A DNA stretch of 64,000 nucleotides from Caenorhabditis remanei (lineage: Eukaryota > Nematoda > Chromadorea > Rhabditida > Rhabditidae): positions 20,336,001 through 20,400,000 of the forward strand of contig NC_071332.1 of the NCBI RefSeq assembly GCF_010183535.1, read 5' to 3'. The position numbers and the translations under genes are program-made. Within the stretch, counting starts at the first letter, position 1. Each line of letters begins with the position of its first letter. The notes under the pieces are model-generated. The model had not been told where the DNA came from. It saw only the letters and a program-made list of their open reading frames with translations, and searched no databases. Positions 20,929 to 33,172 of the stretch are shown piece by piece.

Positions 20929-23759
20929 ATGACCCGTCGTGTGCTTCTCCTATCCGCCGCCTCCGTACTCATGGCCGCCGCCGGGTACGCGCCAGAGCCC
21001 GCCTACTACAACAAGTACGGCGGATACCACAAGGCACTCGACAAGAAGCACGGAGGATACGAAGCGGATCAAACCGGTTACGGTGGTCGCAACGGGATGT
21101 CGGATTACGGTAGTGAGCAGGGAGCATACGGTCATTACGACGGAAAGTATGGAGAGGCTGGGAAGAAGAGCGGTGGAGAGTACTATGCGAAGGGCGACGA
21201 GCACGGACATGGAGATGAGGCTCATGAGAAGGGGTTGAAGAAGAATGGAGGTGAGATATTTATTTGGTGTGAAAGGAGATAAAATTTGCAATTTTTTAGA
21301 CTAAAAATCGGCTAAAAATGTGGAAAATGGATAAAGTTAAAAAAGTTTGAAAAATTTGAAAAAAAAATTTTTTCGGATTTTTTTAAATTTTCAAACTCCT
21401 CTAACTTTGTCAGTTTATACTCGTATTTCTTGATTTTAAGCTTAAATTAAAGCCAAAAACATTTGAAATTTTATAAGCTAAAAATTGGCTGAAAATGTTG
21501 GAAATTGGTAAAGTTAAAGCAGATTGAAAATTCAAAAAATTTTCAAAGAAAATTTTTTTTTTTTCGAATTTTTCAAATTTTCAAACACTCATAACTTGGT
21601 CAATTCTTGCCTATTTTCATTGATTTTTAGCTTAAAATGAAGCTAAAAACATTTAAATTTTTTTGAGCTAAAAATCGGCTAGAAATGTTAGAAATTGGTA
21701 AAGTTACAAAAGTTTGAACAATTCAAAAAAATGTTTTTTTTTTCGAAATTTTTAAATTTTCAAACCTTTGTAACTTTGTCAGTTTTTAGTCATTTTTATT
21801 GATTTTAACTTAAATTAAAGCCATAAACATTCGCAATTTTTTGAGATAAAAAACGGCTGAAAATGTTAAAAATTGGTAAAGTTTGAAAAGTTTGAAAGTT
21901 CAAAAAATTTCCAAAAAAACTTTTTTTGATTTTTTTTTAAATTTTTCAAACTCTTTTAACTTTGTATGTTTTTACTAGTTTTTATTGATTTTTAGTTTAA
22001 ATTAAAGCCAAAAACATTTAAATTTTTTTGAGCTAAAATTCGACTGAAAATATCAAAAATAGGTGAAGTTTGAAAAGTTCAAAAATTCAAAAAAATTCCA
22101 AAAAAAATGTTTTTTCGAATTTTTTGAAATTTTTCAAACACTTCTAACTTTGTGAGTTTTTACTCTTTTTTATTGATTTTTATTTTAAATTAAAGCTTAT
22201 AAACCGTACTTTCAAATCATATAAAATTTATATCATTTTTACACTTTGTGTCCCCCCACAACTCTCTCCTTCCAGACGCCTATGGTGGAAAGAAGTTCTC
22301 CTACTTCACATCGGGCTCCGGACCATACGGATCATACCAAAAGGGATATTACGGATCCGACGGTTATGAGCATGACGACCACAAGAGCAAATACTCATCA
22401 CACAACGAGGATAACGGATTCAAGAAGGGTTACGATGGCGCCGGTGCGGGACATGATGATAAGTACACCAGTTATGATAAGGTATGTGGGGAATTTTGGA
22501 AAATAAATTTTATATTTGAATTCCGCATCAAAAACTGGTCTAGAAACCAGTTTTCTGAGTTTTTGGTTGCTATTGGGTTACTGTATCCCTGATTGTTTTT
22601 TGAACAGCACCCAAGAAAAATCTTGCAAATTAAACTTACCATAACTTTCACAATTTTGAAGATATTCTAAAAAAAGTTTTTTTTAATTAATAAGATATTT
22701 TATGATCTACAACTTTGTAGTTGACAACTTTTTTATCTGATGACATCTTGATGTAGAAAATGCGCTCCAATGATAATAGTCTCAAAAAAGTCTTCAAACC
22801 TTCATAACTTTGTCATTTTTTGATATTTTTAAAACTTTTTTGTTGTAATCAATGCAAAATTTCATGATCTACAACTTATCAGTTAGCAACGTTTTGATCT
22901 GTTAACATCTAGATGTAGAAAACGCGCTCCAATGATAGCAACTTTCAAATTCTCACTGATGAGTAGCAAGGGGCGTCCTGAGAGGAGTTTTCGACCGGTT
23001 TTAACGGATTTTATTGAAAAATGGAGAAATAAAACCAAATTTTTGTTAAAAATCATTTATAATCATCAATTTCTCACATTAAAAAATTTTTTTGAAAAAA
23101 AAAAAAAAAACCAAAAATGTTTTTTTTTTTGAAAATTACAAATCTCTCTAAAATTGCTCAATTCTGCTCAAATCACAGTCAAAACGGCTCAAAATGCTCC
23201 AAAATGTTTCAAACTGTCAAAATTCTTTAAAAAAAGCGGTTCGGAACAATTAGAATTTTTTTTTCAAAAATTCAAAAAAAATTTTTTTTTGAAAATTTCA
23301 AACTTCTCTAAAATCCCTCAATTCTGCTCAAAATCGGCTCAAAATAGCTCAAAATTCTCCAAATTTTCCCCATGATTCAAATTTATCAAAAAAGTTTTAG
23401 GAACATGGTTCGGAAACTTTTGAAACTGTTTATAAAAAATCCAAAAAAAAAATCAAAAAATCTTTTTTTTTCGAAAATTTCAAACTTCTCTAAAATCTCT
23501 CAATTCCGCTCAAAATCAGCTCAAAATAGCTCAAAATGCTCCAAATTTTCCCAATTTTTCAATTTTATCAACAAAAAAAGAATTCCAGGAGGACGGCGCG
23601 CACAAGAAGCACCACGACAAGTACGACGTCGGAAAGTACGGAGCGAAGCAGGGAGGATACGCGAAGCACGGACACGACGAGGGATGGAAGAATCAGGCGG
23701 AGAAAAATAGCTACGGATCACGTGAATCTGGATCCGAGTACGGTCATCCTTATTATTGA
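20929..23759 (+). CDS. Secreted Gly/Tyr/His/Lys-rich protein
   Basis: Exons 20929-21250, 22276-22481 and 23589-23759 join in phase (232 aa). The ATG follows TTTCCAG|CC, a probable trans-splice acceptor. The N-terminus MTRRVLLLSAASVLMAAAG is a short signal peptide. The rest is a low-complexity chain rich in Gly, Tyr, His, Lys and Asp with recurring YGG, GGY and KYG units (YYNKYGGYH, DKKHGGYEADQ, HHDKYDVGKYGAKQ) and no cysteine. The composition suits an extracellular matrix, cuticle or mucus-like structural protein. That role is inferred from composition only. Exon DNA is GC-rich against extremely AT-rich introns built of 180-bp repeats. AATAAA lies at 23850-23855. Confidence 0.85.
21300..22200. 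repeat. AT-rich ~180-bp repeats in intron 1
   Basis: About five diverged units, each with GGCTGAAAATGTT..GGTAAAGTT, then AAAAAAATTTTTTTTCGAA, CAAACTCTTCTAACTTTGTC and TTTAAATTAAAGCCAAAAAC. The same unit fills 23930-25430 (about eight copies), 25830-26160 and 27230-28220. Confidence 0.7.
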
Positions 23760-23929
23760 TTTTATTGATTTTCTCTGTGCTCTCTGGTTTTCCATCATTT
23801 GTCTCTCTCTCAATTTCAAATTGCCCAATTTTTCGTTTTTTTTTTCAAAAATAAATTTTTAGTTAGTCCGGAATAAAACATATTTTGTACAAATTGATGT
23901 GGAAAAGAATGAAATTTGCCATTTTTTTC

Positions 23930-25430
23930 AGCTAAAATTCGCCTAAAAATGTTGAACATCGGAAAAGGTAGATAAGTTTCAAAAACTTTCTAAAAAATTT
24001 ATTTCGCATTTTTGGAAATTTTCAAACACTGGTAACTTTGTCAGTTTTCAGTCATTTTTTTTTTTGATTTTCTGCTTGAATTGAAGCCAAAAACATTTGC
24101 AATTTTTTGAACAAAAAATCTACTAAAAATGTTGAAAAATTGTAAAGTTGGAAACGTTTAAAAGTTCAAAAAAAAGTTTTTTTTCGAATTTTTTGAAATT
24201 TTCAAACACTTCTAACTTTGTCAGCTTTCAGCCATTTTCATTGATTTTTAATTTGAATTGAAGTAAAAAACATTTGCAGTTTTTGAGCGAAAAATCAAGA
24301 GAAAATGTTGAAAATTGATGAAGATAGGAAAGTTTGAAAATTCAAAAAAAAATTCAAAAATTTTTTTTTTCAAATTTTTTGAAATTTTCAAACACTTGTA
24401 ACTTTGTCAGTTTTCAGTCATTTTCATTGATTTTAGTTTAGATTAAAGCTGAAAAAATCCGCAAATTATTGAACTAAAAATCAACTGAAAATGTTGAAAA
24501 ATGGGAAAGTTAGAGAAGTTTGAAACTTCAAAAAAATTCAAAAAAAAAGTTTTTTTCGAATGTTCTGAAATTTTCAAACTCTTCTAACTTTTCCAGTTTT
24601 TATTCGTTTTTGTTGATTTTTAACTTAAATTAAAGCCAAAAACATATGTAATTTTGTGAGTTAAAAATCAACTGAAAATGTTGAATAATGGAAAAGTTTG
24701 AGAAGTTTGAAACTTCAAAAAAATTCAAAAAATGTTTTTTGAAATTTTAAAACCTTTGTAACTTTTTCAGTTTTTAGCCATTTTTATTGATGTTTAGCTC
24801 AAAATGAAGCCAATAACATTTGCAATTTTATACATTAAAAATCAACTAAAAATGTTGAAAATTGATGAAGTTGGGAAAGTTTGAAAATTCCAAACATTTA
24901 TTTTTCGAACATTTTTTGATATTTTCAAGCAGACGTAACTCTGTCAGTTTTTACTGGTTTTTATTGATTTTTTGCTTAGCTTAAAGCCAAAAACATTTAC
25001 AATTTTTTGAGTTAAAAAATCTACTGAAAATGTTGAAAAATTGTAAAGTTGGAAACGTTTTAAAGTTTAAAAAAAATTGTTTTTTCGAATTTTTTGAAAT
25101 TTTCAAACACTTCTAACTTTTTCATTTTTTATTCGTTTTTGTTGATTTTTAACTTAAATTGAAGCCTGAAACATTAAAATTTTTTTTAGTTAAAAATCAA
25201 CTGAAAATGTTCAAAACTGATAAAGTTAGAGAAACTGATAAAGTTGAGAGAATTCACAAAAAATTCAAAAAAAAATTTTTCGTATTGTTTGAAATTTTTC
25301 AACACTTAAAACTTTGTCAGTTTTTAGCCACTTTCATTGATTTTAGCTTAATTTGAATTTAGAAAATTGCAACTTTTTGAGCTAAAAATTGGCTAAAAAT
25401 GTAAAAAATTGGTAAAGTTAGAAAAGTTTT
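23930..25430. repeat. AT-rich ~180-bp tandem array
   Basis: About eight diverged tandem units of the family in intron 1 of the preceding gene (AACTTTGTCAGTTTT..CATTTTCATTGATTTTTAG..TTAAAGCCAAAAACATTTG). It fills the space between the convergent Gly/Tyr-rich and Kunitz genes. No coding sequence is seen. Confidence 0.7.
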
Positions 25431-25555
25431 TTTTCAAAAATAGAAATTTAGTTAGTTCAAAATTTATTCATTTTTTTAACAAAACATAAATTAATAAATT
25501 AAAGCTTATATAATTACCTAGAACACAAAATTAATTACTCAAAATTTTAAAAAAA

Positions 25556-28500
25556 TTAATCGCAAAACTGCTCACACTCTGCACGAGTCCTCGGGTGCGG
25601 TACGTTCTTCTCATGCTAAAAAATTAATTGATTAAATTGGTTACTGTACTTAATTAACCACTTACTAAACAATATCCATATGGAAACGACTGACAGACTC
25701 CGCCCACTTTCTCCCATCGGTACACGAATTGAGTGGGGGCGCCGGTGGAGCATAGGAGACGGTAGGCGGTGGCGGAGCAGGAGACGGATTCTGGAAAAAA
25801 ATTGTATATTTTTATATTTTTTGAAAGCTGAAATTCCGGCGGTTATTTCGAGATAAAAATCACAAAATTTGGGCTGAAAATAGTGGAGTTAGAAGGTTTT
25901 GAAAAATGAAAAAAAAACTGGTAAAAAATTTTTCGAGCATTTTGAAATTTTTGTAACTTTATGAGTTTTGGGTGAGCTAAAATGGTTTTTATATGATTTG
26001 AAAGCTAAAACAATGACAACTATTTTAAGATAAAAATCTAAAAATTTGGGCTGAAACTATTGGAGTTAGAAAATTATGAAAAAATTGAAGAAATTTTTTT
26101 TTCGAAAATTTTCAAAATTTTATAACTTTGTGAGTTTTAGGTGTACTATGATGGTTTTTAGCTCAAAATAACCGCAAAATTTAGTACTTTTTATTTTTTA
26201 TTAATACTAATGAATTATTATCCAAAATAAGTTTTTTTACCAAGCTGAAACAATTTGAAAAAAAAGCTTGAAAAATTTTTTCTCAAGTTTTTCTATCTTT
26301 TTCAATTTTGAAGATTTCTTTATGAATTTTAGCTCAAACTGCATGAAATTTATTGATCTACACATTGAACACAATTTTAAATGTTCAAAAAACGAAGTAA
26401 GGTCAGTAAACGCGCTCTAATGGCAACCTCCAATCGATACTGTTGCTCCCAACTTCAGCCATTCATATCTCTGCTAATTTTCAACATTTTTCTTCGATTT
26501 TTATACCAAAAGGTGCAGATTTTTAAACTCTACTTCATTCTGGTAATTTTTATCATTGCTTATTTTTTATCTGGTGAAAAAATGCGTTTTAATGACAAAA
26601 ACAAAATTTTTTTAAAAAATTCTGCATTTTAGTCAATTTTCAATCAATTTTCCACTTTTTTCTTAGGTTTTTATCTTAAAAAACTCAAAAAATTAAATAT
26701 TTTCAAATTTCCACTTTAATTACCTTTATTCCTCTGATAAAATCGCTCAAAACTGTCCTCCATCGATTTCACACTCTTCTTCCTCTGTTGTTTCTCAATT
26801 TTCAAGGGTTCTTCTTGGATTTTCGAACTTTTTTCTGAATTTTTGGATTCCAGGGATTCAGATGAGTCCACCACAGTATTAGATTCTTCAGAATTCTCAG
26901 AATTCTCCGTCTCCCCTGAAATCGTGACAGAAATGTGTCCGGACCCTTCTCCTCCATGGTCATCATTCACCACTTTCTCCAGAATTTCCAACACGTCTGA
27001 GGTTACTGTAGGAACTACAGTAGTCTCGTCTACAGTAGTCGTCAGTAACTGATTCTCGTCGATTTCTATGAATTTATGGCTGTCGGATTTCACGTGGATT
27101 ACGTGAAGGAGGTCGGTTGGCGGCTCGATGGCAAACGGGCGGCCTCTGATGTGTTTCGACTCCTGGATGACGTCATCAATGGCTATTTGGGAAGCTGGAA
27201 AAAAAAAAATTAGTAATTTCGAGATTTTTGGAAACCTTTTAAAAATTCTTTGAAATTTTTTTTTTGAATTTTTTCCAATGGCTGTAACTTCGTCTATTTT
27301 AAAGGTAAACGAGTGTTTGTAGGCTCAAAATGTGCAGAATTTTCAAGCTTATTGAAAATATACATTTCAACTTCATTTGTAATAATCAGAGTAAAGAATT
27401 ATTACTTGAAAGTTTTGGAAAAAAAATCTTTTTTCACGATTTTTGAAATTTTCAAACTTTTGTAACTTTTTTAGTTTTTAATCACTTTACTAAATCTTTA
27501 GCATAAAATACGCGAAATTTTCCGCAATGCTCAAAATATCAAAATTCATTAATTTCAAATAAGAAGTAAGCTTCAAAAAATACATTTTAAAACTTGAAAA
27601 AAATTATTTTTTTCAAAAATTTTCAAATTTTCAAACCTTTGTAACTTTGTCAGTTTTCAATCGTTTTTATTGATCTTTAGCTCAAAACATGCAGAATTTT
27701 TAGCACTGTTCAAAATCATAAAAATTTAATAATTTTAGCCAGAATGTAAGTTCCCCAAAAACATTTTAAAACTTGAAAACAAAATTATACAAAAAATTTT
27801 GAAATTTTCAAACTTTTGTAACTTGGTCAGTTTTCAATCGTTTTCATTGATCTTTAGCTTAAAACACGGCTAATTTTCCGCAAAGCTTAAAATTTTAAAA
27901 TTCATTATTTTCAGTCAAAAAATAAGTTCACAAAAACATTTTAAAACTTGAAAAAAATTATTTTTCAAAAAAATTGAAATTTCAAACTTTTGTAACTTGG
28001 TCAGTTTTCAGCCATTTTTATTGATCTTTAGCTTAAAATACGCAGAATTTTTTGCACTGTTTGAAGTTATATAAATCATTAATTGCAGATAATAAGAAAA
28101 CGGCCCAAAAAGCATTTAAAAGTTAGAAAAAAAAATCATTTTTCAAAATATGGTGAATTTTCAAACTTTTGTAACTTTATCAATTTTTATCATTTTTTTA
28201 TTAATTTTTGGTTCAAAACATGCAGAATTTAAAGGTCTATCGTGTGTCAACCAAAATTTTTCAACTTTCCAGTTCCGAAAACTTCTGGAACCCCAAAACC
28301 AGCCACTCACCATTGACTCCCCTCGGCAACCCAATCGGTGCCTCCTTCTCAAAATTTTCAGTCGTCGTCAACGAGTTCTCCTTCAACTTATCAATAAAGA
28401 AAGTGTCTCCCAACGCCTCCTTGACTTTCGCCACGTCACATCTCTCCTCACATTCGGCACGTGTCCGGAGAGCCAGCTTATCCAGTGGGTCATCCTCACA

Positions 28501-30073
28501 CATTCCAAATGGATACATCTCGCATGAAAGGGTTTGTAGATCAAAATACCATTTGGCAAGGGGTTGGGAGGTTGTAGTGTTTTTGCAGGATATTCTAAAA
28601 TTTTTTTAATTAAAAAAAAAAGCTTTTTTAATTTTTTAATTAAAACCCACTTATAAGGAAACCGTTCACACGACATAGTCCTCTCGAACTCTGCGGAACT
28701 CTCCAATTGAAAATCTATGTTTTTCTTGCCACGAGGACCATGAGACTGCAAAAATAATCGATAATTTACCAAAGAAAAAAGAAACAAAAAAGAAAAAAAA
28801 GAAACTTCCCATGCCGGGAATCGAACCCGGGCCGCGTGGGTGAAAACCACGAATCCTAACCACTAGACCACATGGGAGGACAAAGGAGGGAGACGGCGAG
28901 GGCATAGAGGAGACTGCGGGGAAAAGGGGAGACTCACCTCAAGAGAAGGCAGCTGGGCAGTGATGGCCGTGGTGTTGGGGCAGCAGTGCTGAAACTTAAA
29001 TGATTGTAACTTAATCTAGAATTGTCATAGAAAAAATCGGTGAACATCATCGGAAAGCCCACGAAATTCTCTATTAGTAGTGAAGTTTTTAAAGTACTGG
29101 TATTTTTCTGGAACTTGCTGTGCCGATTTGAAAATCATCCTTTGATTTTCAGCATTTTTTCAGCATTTTCCCAGTATTTTTCTAGTATTTCTCACCTGAT
29201 TTTCACAATAAAAAGTGTCTGGACATCCTCTTTGACACGAAAAAAGGTGCAAGTTTTCATCGAGAAGCGGTCGATTCCCATCAAGACATTTTAGATCTGA
29301 AACTTGATTTTTAGATAATGACGCTGTCTGTGCCTCTGTCTGTGTGTCCGGATGTCTTCATTTTTATTTTCCTAATTGATACAGGTTATTCCAAACAATT
29401 CTAGCCAAAAATAATTTAGATACGTTGAAAATTCAAAAAGTTAGAGATTTTCGAAATATTACGAAAAGCAAAAAACGCTTTAAACTACCATAAGTCAGTC
29501 ATTTTCGTGTCGAGACCCATGAAACCTAGTTTTTCGAAATCTGCAAAACGCGGGCTTTCAAATGAGTATAATCATGACTAGGTTCTGAAAATTTATTTTT
29601 TACGATTTTTTCGGTCTCACCACGAAAATTTTTTAGTAAAATCTTTTAGTGGCATGATTATACTCATTCGAAGCGTCTTGTCTCGCTGATTTCAAAAATT
29701 TAAGTTTCATTGGGTTCAGATTAGAAATTGATGAGTTGTGGTAGAAAGTGATTTTCGAAAAGTTTCGAAAATCGCTAATTTTCAAACCATTTCTCTTAAT
29801 TTTTAGCTCAAAACAACCGGAATTTTTTGAACTTTCTGGGAAAATAAATTGAACCCCTAATTTCCGTACGGGCGGTTCAAAGAATCAGAAGAACATCGCG
29901 AACTTTGTATTCCCCTCATTTTGTGTCCGCCGGTCAAAAAAAGAATGAGAAAACCCAAAGGTTCAAGTGACCACTTGACTTAATTCTTCTTTCCCAATTA
30001 TAGTCTCACCTGTAGCAAATGAGTACTGTAGCAATAGTAGTACGGTCAGTGGGGTACGGTAGTATACTGTCAT
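25556..30073 (-). CDS. Secreted lustrin + two-Kunitz protein
   Basis: Eight exons join in frame: 30010-30073, 29196-29296, 28938-28988, 28651-28745, 28311-28594, 26724-27194, 25666-25790 and 25556-25615 (416 aa). The signal peptide is MTVYYRTPLTVLLLLQYSFA. A lustrin-type cysteine segment follows (LKCLDGNRPLL, then CPDTFYCENQHCCPN). Kunitz domain 1 (about residues 85-145) has six cysteines at Kunitz spacing (CERFPYKISC, KWYFDLQTLSCEMYPFGMC, RAECEERC). A Ser/Glu/Thr-rich linker of about 190 aa separates it from Kunitz domain 2 (residues about 365-416; FVYRWEKVGGVCQSFPYGYC, RAECEQFC), which ends the protein. Kunitz domains usually inhibit serine proteases extracellularly. The P1 region of these copies is not standard, so inhibition is unproven. 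A tRNA-Glu gene sits in intron 3 and AT-rich repeats fill introns 5 and 6. Confidence 0.9.
27230..28220. repeat. AT-rich repeats in Kunitz gene intron 5
   Basis: About five diverged units with CAAACTTTTGTAACTTTGTC, TTTTATTGATCTTTAGC and AAAACATGCAGAATTTT. They are related to the arrays at 21300-22200 and 23930-25430. Confidence 0.6.
28806..28877 (-). tRNA. tRNA-Glu (UUC)
   Basis: On the minus strand, TCCCATG pairs with CATGGGA to form a perfect 7-bp acceptor stem, followed by discriminator A. The D arm is TGGTCTAGTGGTTAGGA. The anticodon arm is CGTGG-TTTTCAC-CCACG with anticodon TTC. The T arm is CCGGG-TTCGATT-CCCGG with a canonical B box. There is no intron. It lies within intron 3 of the Kunitz gene, on the same strand. 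Confidence 0.97.
29400..29830. repeat. CATGATTATACTCATTYGAA repeat family
   Basis: CATGATTATACTCATTCGAA with TTTCATGGGTCTCGACACGAAA-like and TTTTCGAAAATTTTCGAAA blocks. Related copies lie at 36185-36400, 38176-38350, 44630-44850 and 45110-45480. It is in intron 1 of the Kunitz gene here and is non-coding. Confidence 0.55.
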
Positions 30074-30980
30074 GTCACGTGGAGAAGCAGAAAAAAATAT
30101 TTGTGTAATACAAAAATTAAAATGAATCCTTTCGTGTTGGTATATTGGAATATGAGGCAGGAATGGAGAAACGGGCGGTATGTGTGAGAAATAGGCTCCG
30201 CCCCTTTTTGGCGCATCTCTCTTCATATTATCTAATAAACAAATCTCTTTCTTCGGCCCCCCTCCTTTTCTTTTGGAAATGCAACAATTATATTGGAGAC
30301 CTCTTCAGAATCGGAAATGAATAATATTCTGCTGATTTTCCATTGAATGGAATGGACAAAAAAATGTGTGTAACGGGGGTGTTTTAAAGAATAAGGACAA
30401 AGATTAGACCTTTAGAATAGAGGATTTGAACGGTTTGAACGGCTTAAGGATAAAGATTTTGAAGAAGAACCAACACACAGTTGTCTTTTTGTAGTCTTTG
30501 TAGTTTGCGAGGTACTGTATGTCATTTTGAGAATGTGGTATTCTTCAGCAATCTCAATTTTTATATGAGGATTTAGATTGAACCTAGAGCTTCATTTTTG
30601 AAGTTGACAACTTTTTTGTATGGGCGGCCCCTAGCGAGATACAATGCCTAGAAGGTCAAACAACTAGCCACCACCACCTTCTACTTTTCTACCGTATCTT
30701 TTTAAGGATCGCCCGCACAAAAAAGTGATCAACTACAAACATGAAGGTCTAGTCTTGCTCTATAAGCTCCAATAAAGAATGAAGCAAATTGTTAATTTTT
30801 TCACTTTTTTCCGAAATAAAAAATTTTCAAATTTTTAACTTTTTTAAAAAACATTTTGCCATTTCGCCAAAAATGAATTTTCTGTCCTCAATTTTTGCCT
30901 GCCTGTAGATCAAACCTAGAGCTTCATTTTTGTAGTTGACAACTTTTTTGTACGGACATTCCCTAGAAAGTTATGGTCGT
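30074..30980. other. Intergenic, no gene seen
   Basis: This is the upstream region of the Kunitz gene. No exon is found. Two blocks with GAGCTTCATTTTTGTAGTTGACAA-like sequence (30588, 30910) and an inverted one near 30715 recur at 31410 and elsewhere as dispersed repeats. Confidence 0.5.
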
Positions 30981-30986
30981 TTTAGG

Positions 30987-31339
30987 CATACTTGCAAACC
31001 GGGCCGGCGCGTAACTCGCGTCAAACTTAATATTATGAGATCAAAAATATACCAAAATGTAGTTATCGACGAGTTCTATATCCGTGACCTACTATGGGCC
31101 GTATGGCTATTTGTTAATGTGCCGCAGGCCGGGCTAGAAAGGCTTTTTTGGCCATTTTCGCGTTTTTTGGCACTTTTTCCCGGCCCGCGGCACATTAACG
31201 AATTCGGCCCGTAGTAGGTCACGGACATAGAACTCGTCGAGATCTACATTTTGGTATATTTTTGAGCTCATAATATTGATTTTGTCGCGAATTACGCGCC
31301 AGCCCGTGTCGGCGCGTTTCGGCCCGGTTGACAAGTATG
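30987..31339. repeat. Foldback element, full copy
   Basis: CATACTTGCAAACCGGGCCG at the start, GGCCCGGTTGACAAGTATG at the end, and mirrored internal blocks as in 1608-1946. It appears intact apart from a small deletion in the right arm near 31200. Confidence 0.8.
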
Positions 31340-31589
31340 CAAAAATCCCTTTATTTTGCCCTGAAATGAGACGATTTGAGGTAAAAATTACTGTAACTCT
31401 CTAGGGAGTGTCAGTACAAAAAAGTTGTCAACTACAAAAGTGAAGCTCTACCTTTGTTCTGTATGGTTTTAATATAATTTACTTTCTGGGGACAATTAGT
31501 GATACCGTAACACCCTCTGGTCATTTTCAACTGAAATAGGACCAAATTGTATATCTTACTGCACGATACTGTAGAAGATAGTCGTCCGG

Positions 31590-32144
31590 AATGCGGATTC
31601 CGGATTCCGAAATTCCGGAATTGCGGGTTTTTTTGACATTCCGGTTTTTGAGTTTCCTTTCTTCCGGAATCCACATTTCTTCCGGAATCCGAAGTTTGAT
31701 CCTCAAAAATAGTTTCAAACTTTTTTATCATTAAAAACAATTTTTAAAGAAGGACTTGGCCTTGCAAGTTTAACGAATCATTCCGAATTCCGGAATTCCG
31801 GGTTTTTCCGTCATTCCGGAAATCGAAAATTGTCATTCCGTACAACTATGCTGTAGAAAATCAATATTATGAGATGAAAAATATACCAAAATGAAGATCT
31901 CAGCGAGTTCTATGCCCGTGACCTGCTACGGGCCGGATGGCTATTCGCTAATGTGCCGCGGGCCGGGAAAAAGTGCCAAAAATCGCAAAAATGGCCAAAA
32001 AAGCCATTCTAGCCCGGCCCGCGGCACATGAACGAATAGCCGTAGTAGGTCACGGACATAGAACTCGCTGAGATCTACATTTTGGTATACTTTTCAGCTC
32101 ATAATGTTGCGTTTTGAGCGAGTTATAGTCAGTTTCCAAGTATG
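31590..32144. repeat. ATTCCGG-rich stretch and truncated foldback
   Basis: 31590-31840 is dense in the short palindromic blocks ATTCCGGAATTCCGG and TTCTTCCGGAATCC. 31861-32144 is a foldback-element copy lacking its outer left arm (it starts at TCAATATTATGAGATG) and with a degraded right end. Confidence 0.65.
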
Positions 32145-32454
32145 GATCAAATATATTTCCCCCACGTCATCTAACTAGTCTTCCGGTTTCCCCCATATGT
32201 CTCTTCCAGAATCTTTTGATATTTTGGAGGCTTACGCAACAAACCTCACATCCCTTTTTCTCTCGGTATTCTATAATTACCTTTCATTGTGTGTCCACTC
32301 GCATCAATTTGTAACTTTCTTTTCTTCTCGTGACGCGCGTTTTTGTGGATCTCTGGTCTACTGTAGGGCGCCTAACTGGATATTAATTATGGGAATTAGT
32401 TGGGGTAGCGGATCGGAGATCAAGAGGAGAAACCAATAAATATTTGATCTGTGT

Positions 32455-33105
32455 TTTGGATTGGTGGCCTAGAATCCCAAATTTTGAGTTTCTAGGCCAC
32501 CAACAATAACTTTTTTGAAATCTTAAAAGTGCCTCATTTGCGCATTATTTCAATGTGCATGACCTAGAAATCCAAATTTTGCAAAAGTTAAGCCACCGGT
32601 ATAAAACTCAGTCAGTTTATTTTACGAGTTTTCCCGTGCTCTACGATGTTTTTGGACCTGAAATTGGACAATTTTTAACCAAGTTATGACAGTTCAAAGT
32701 TGGTGGCCTAGAAATCCAAATTTTGCAAAAGTTCGGCCACTCGTACAAAACTTGGTCAGAAGATTCTACAAATCCTCCCGAGCTCAGAACTGCATCTAAA
32801 ACTCAAATTGATCAGTTTCCAGCCGAGTTATGAACGTTCAAAGTTGGTGGCCTAGAAATCCAAACTAGGCCACCAACTTCAAACGCTTGTAACTTTGTTC
32901 AAAATCACTATTTTTTTACTCTGAAAAATTTGTCATATTTTTCACATTTTCAGCTACATTTTCTATATAAAACTCTCACCGCATACCGAAATAGGTGGCC
33001 TAGAAATTCAAATTTTGGATTTCTAGGCCACCAACTTCAAACGCTTGTAACTCGCTTCAAAATTGATATTTTTAAAATCTGAAAACACCATTCGATACTT
33101 CATAA
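32455..33105. repeat. GGTGGCCTAGAAATCC repeat block
   Basis: Several units of the GGCCTAGAAATCCAAATTTTGCAAAAG family (32560, 32703, 32848), together with hairpins in which TTGGTGGCCTAG is mirrored by CTAGGCCACCAA (32461-32505; 32990-33035). It lies just 3' of the SGNH hydrolase gene and continues the array in that gene's intron 3. Confidence 0.7.
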
Positions 33106-33172
33106 AATAAACTTTTATTTCATAGAGATCTACAGTATGACACAAAATGAGATCAAAAATTTCAGATGACTT

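Noticed and set aside
28383..28905. Long minus-strand ORFs across 28.4-28.9 kb in other frames
   Set aside because: They run through tRNA-Glu and the introns of the Kunitz gene; the correct frame is given by phase-matched exons with conserved cysteines.
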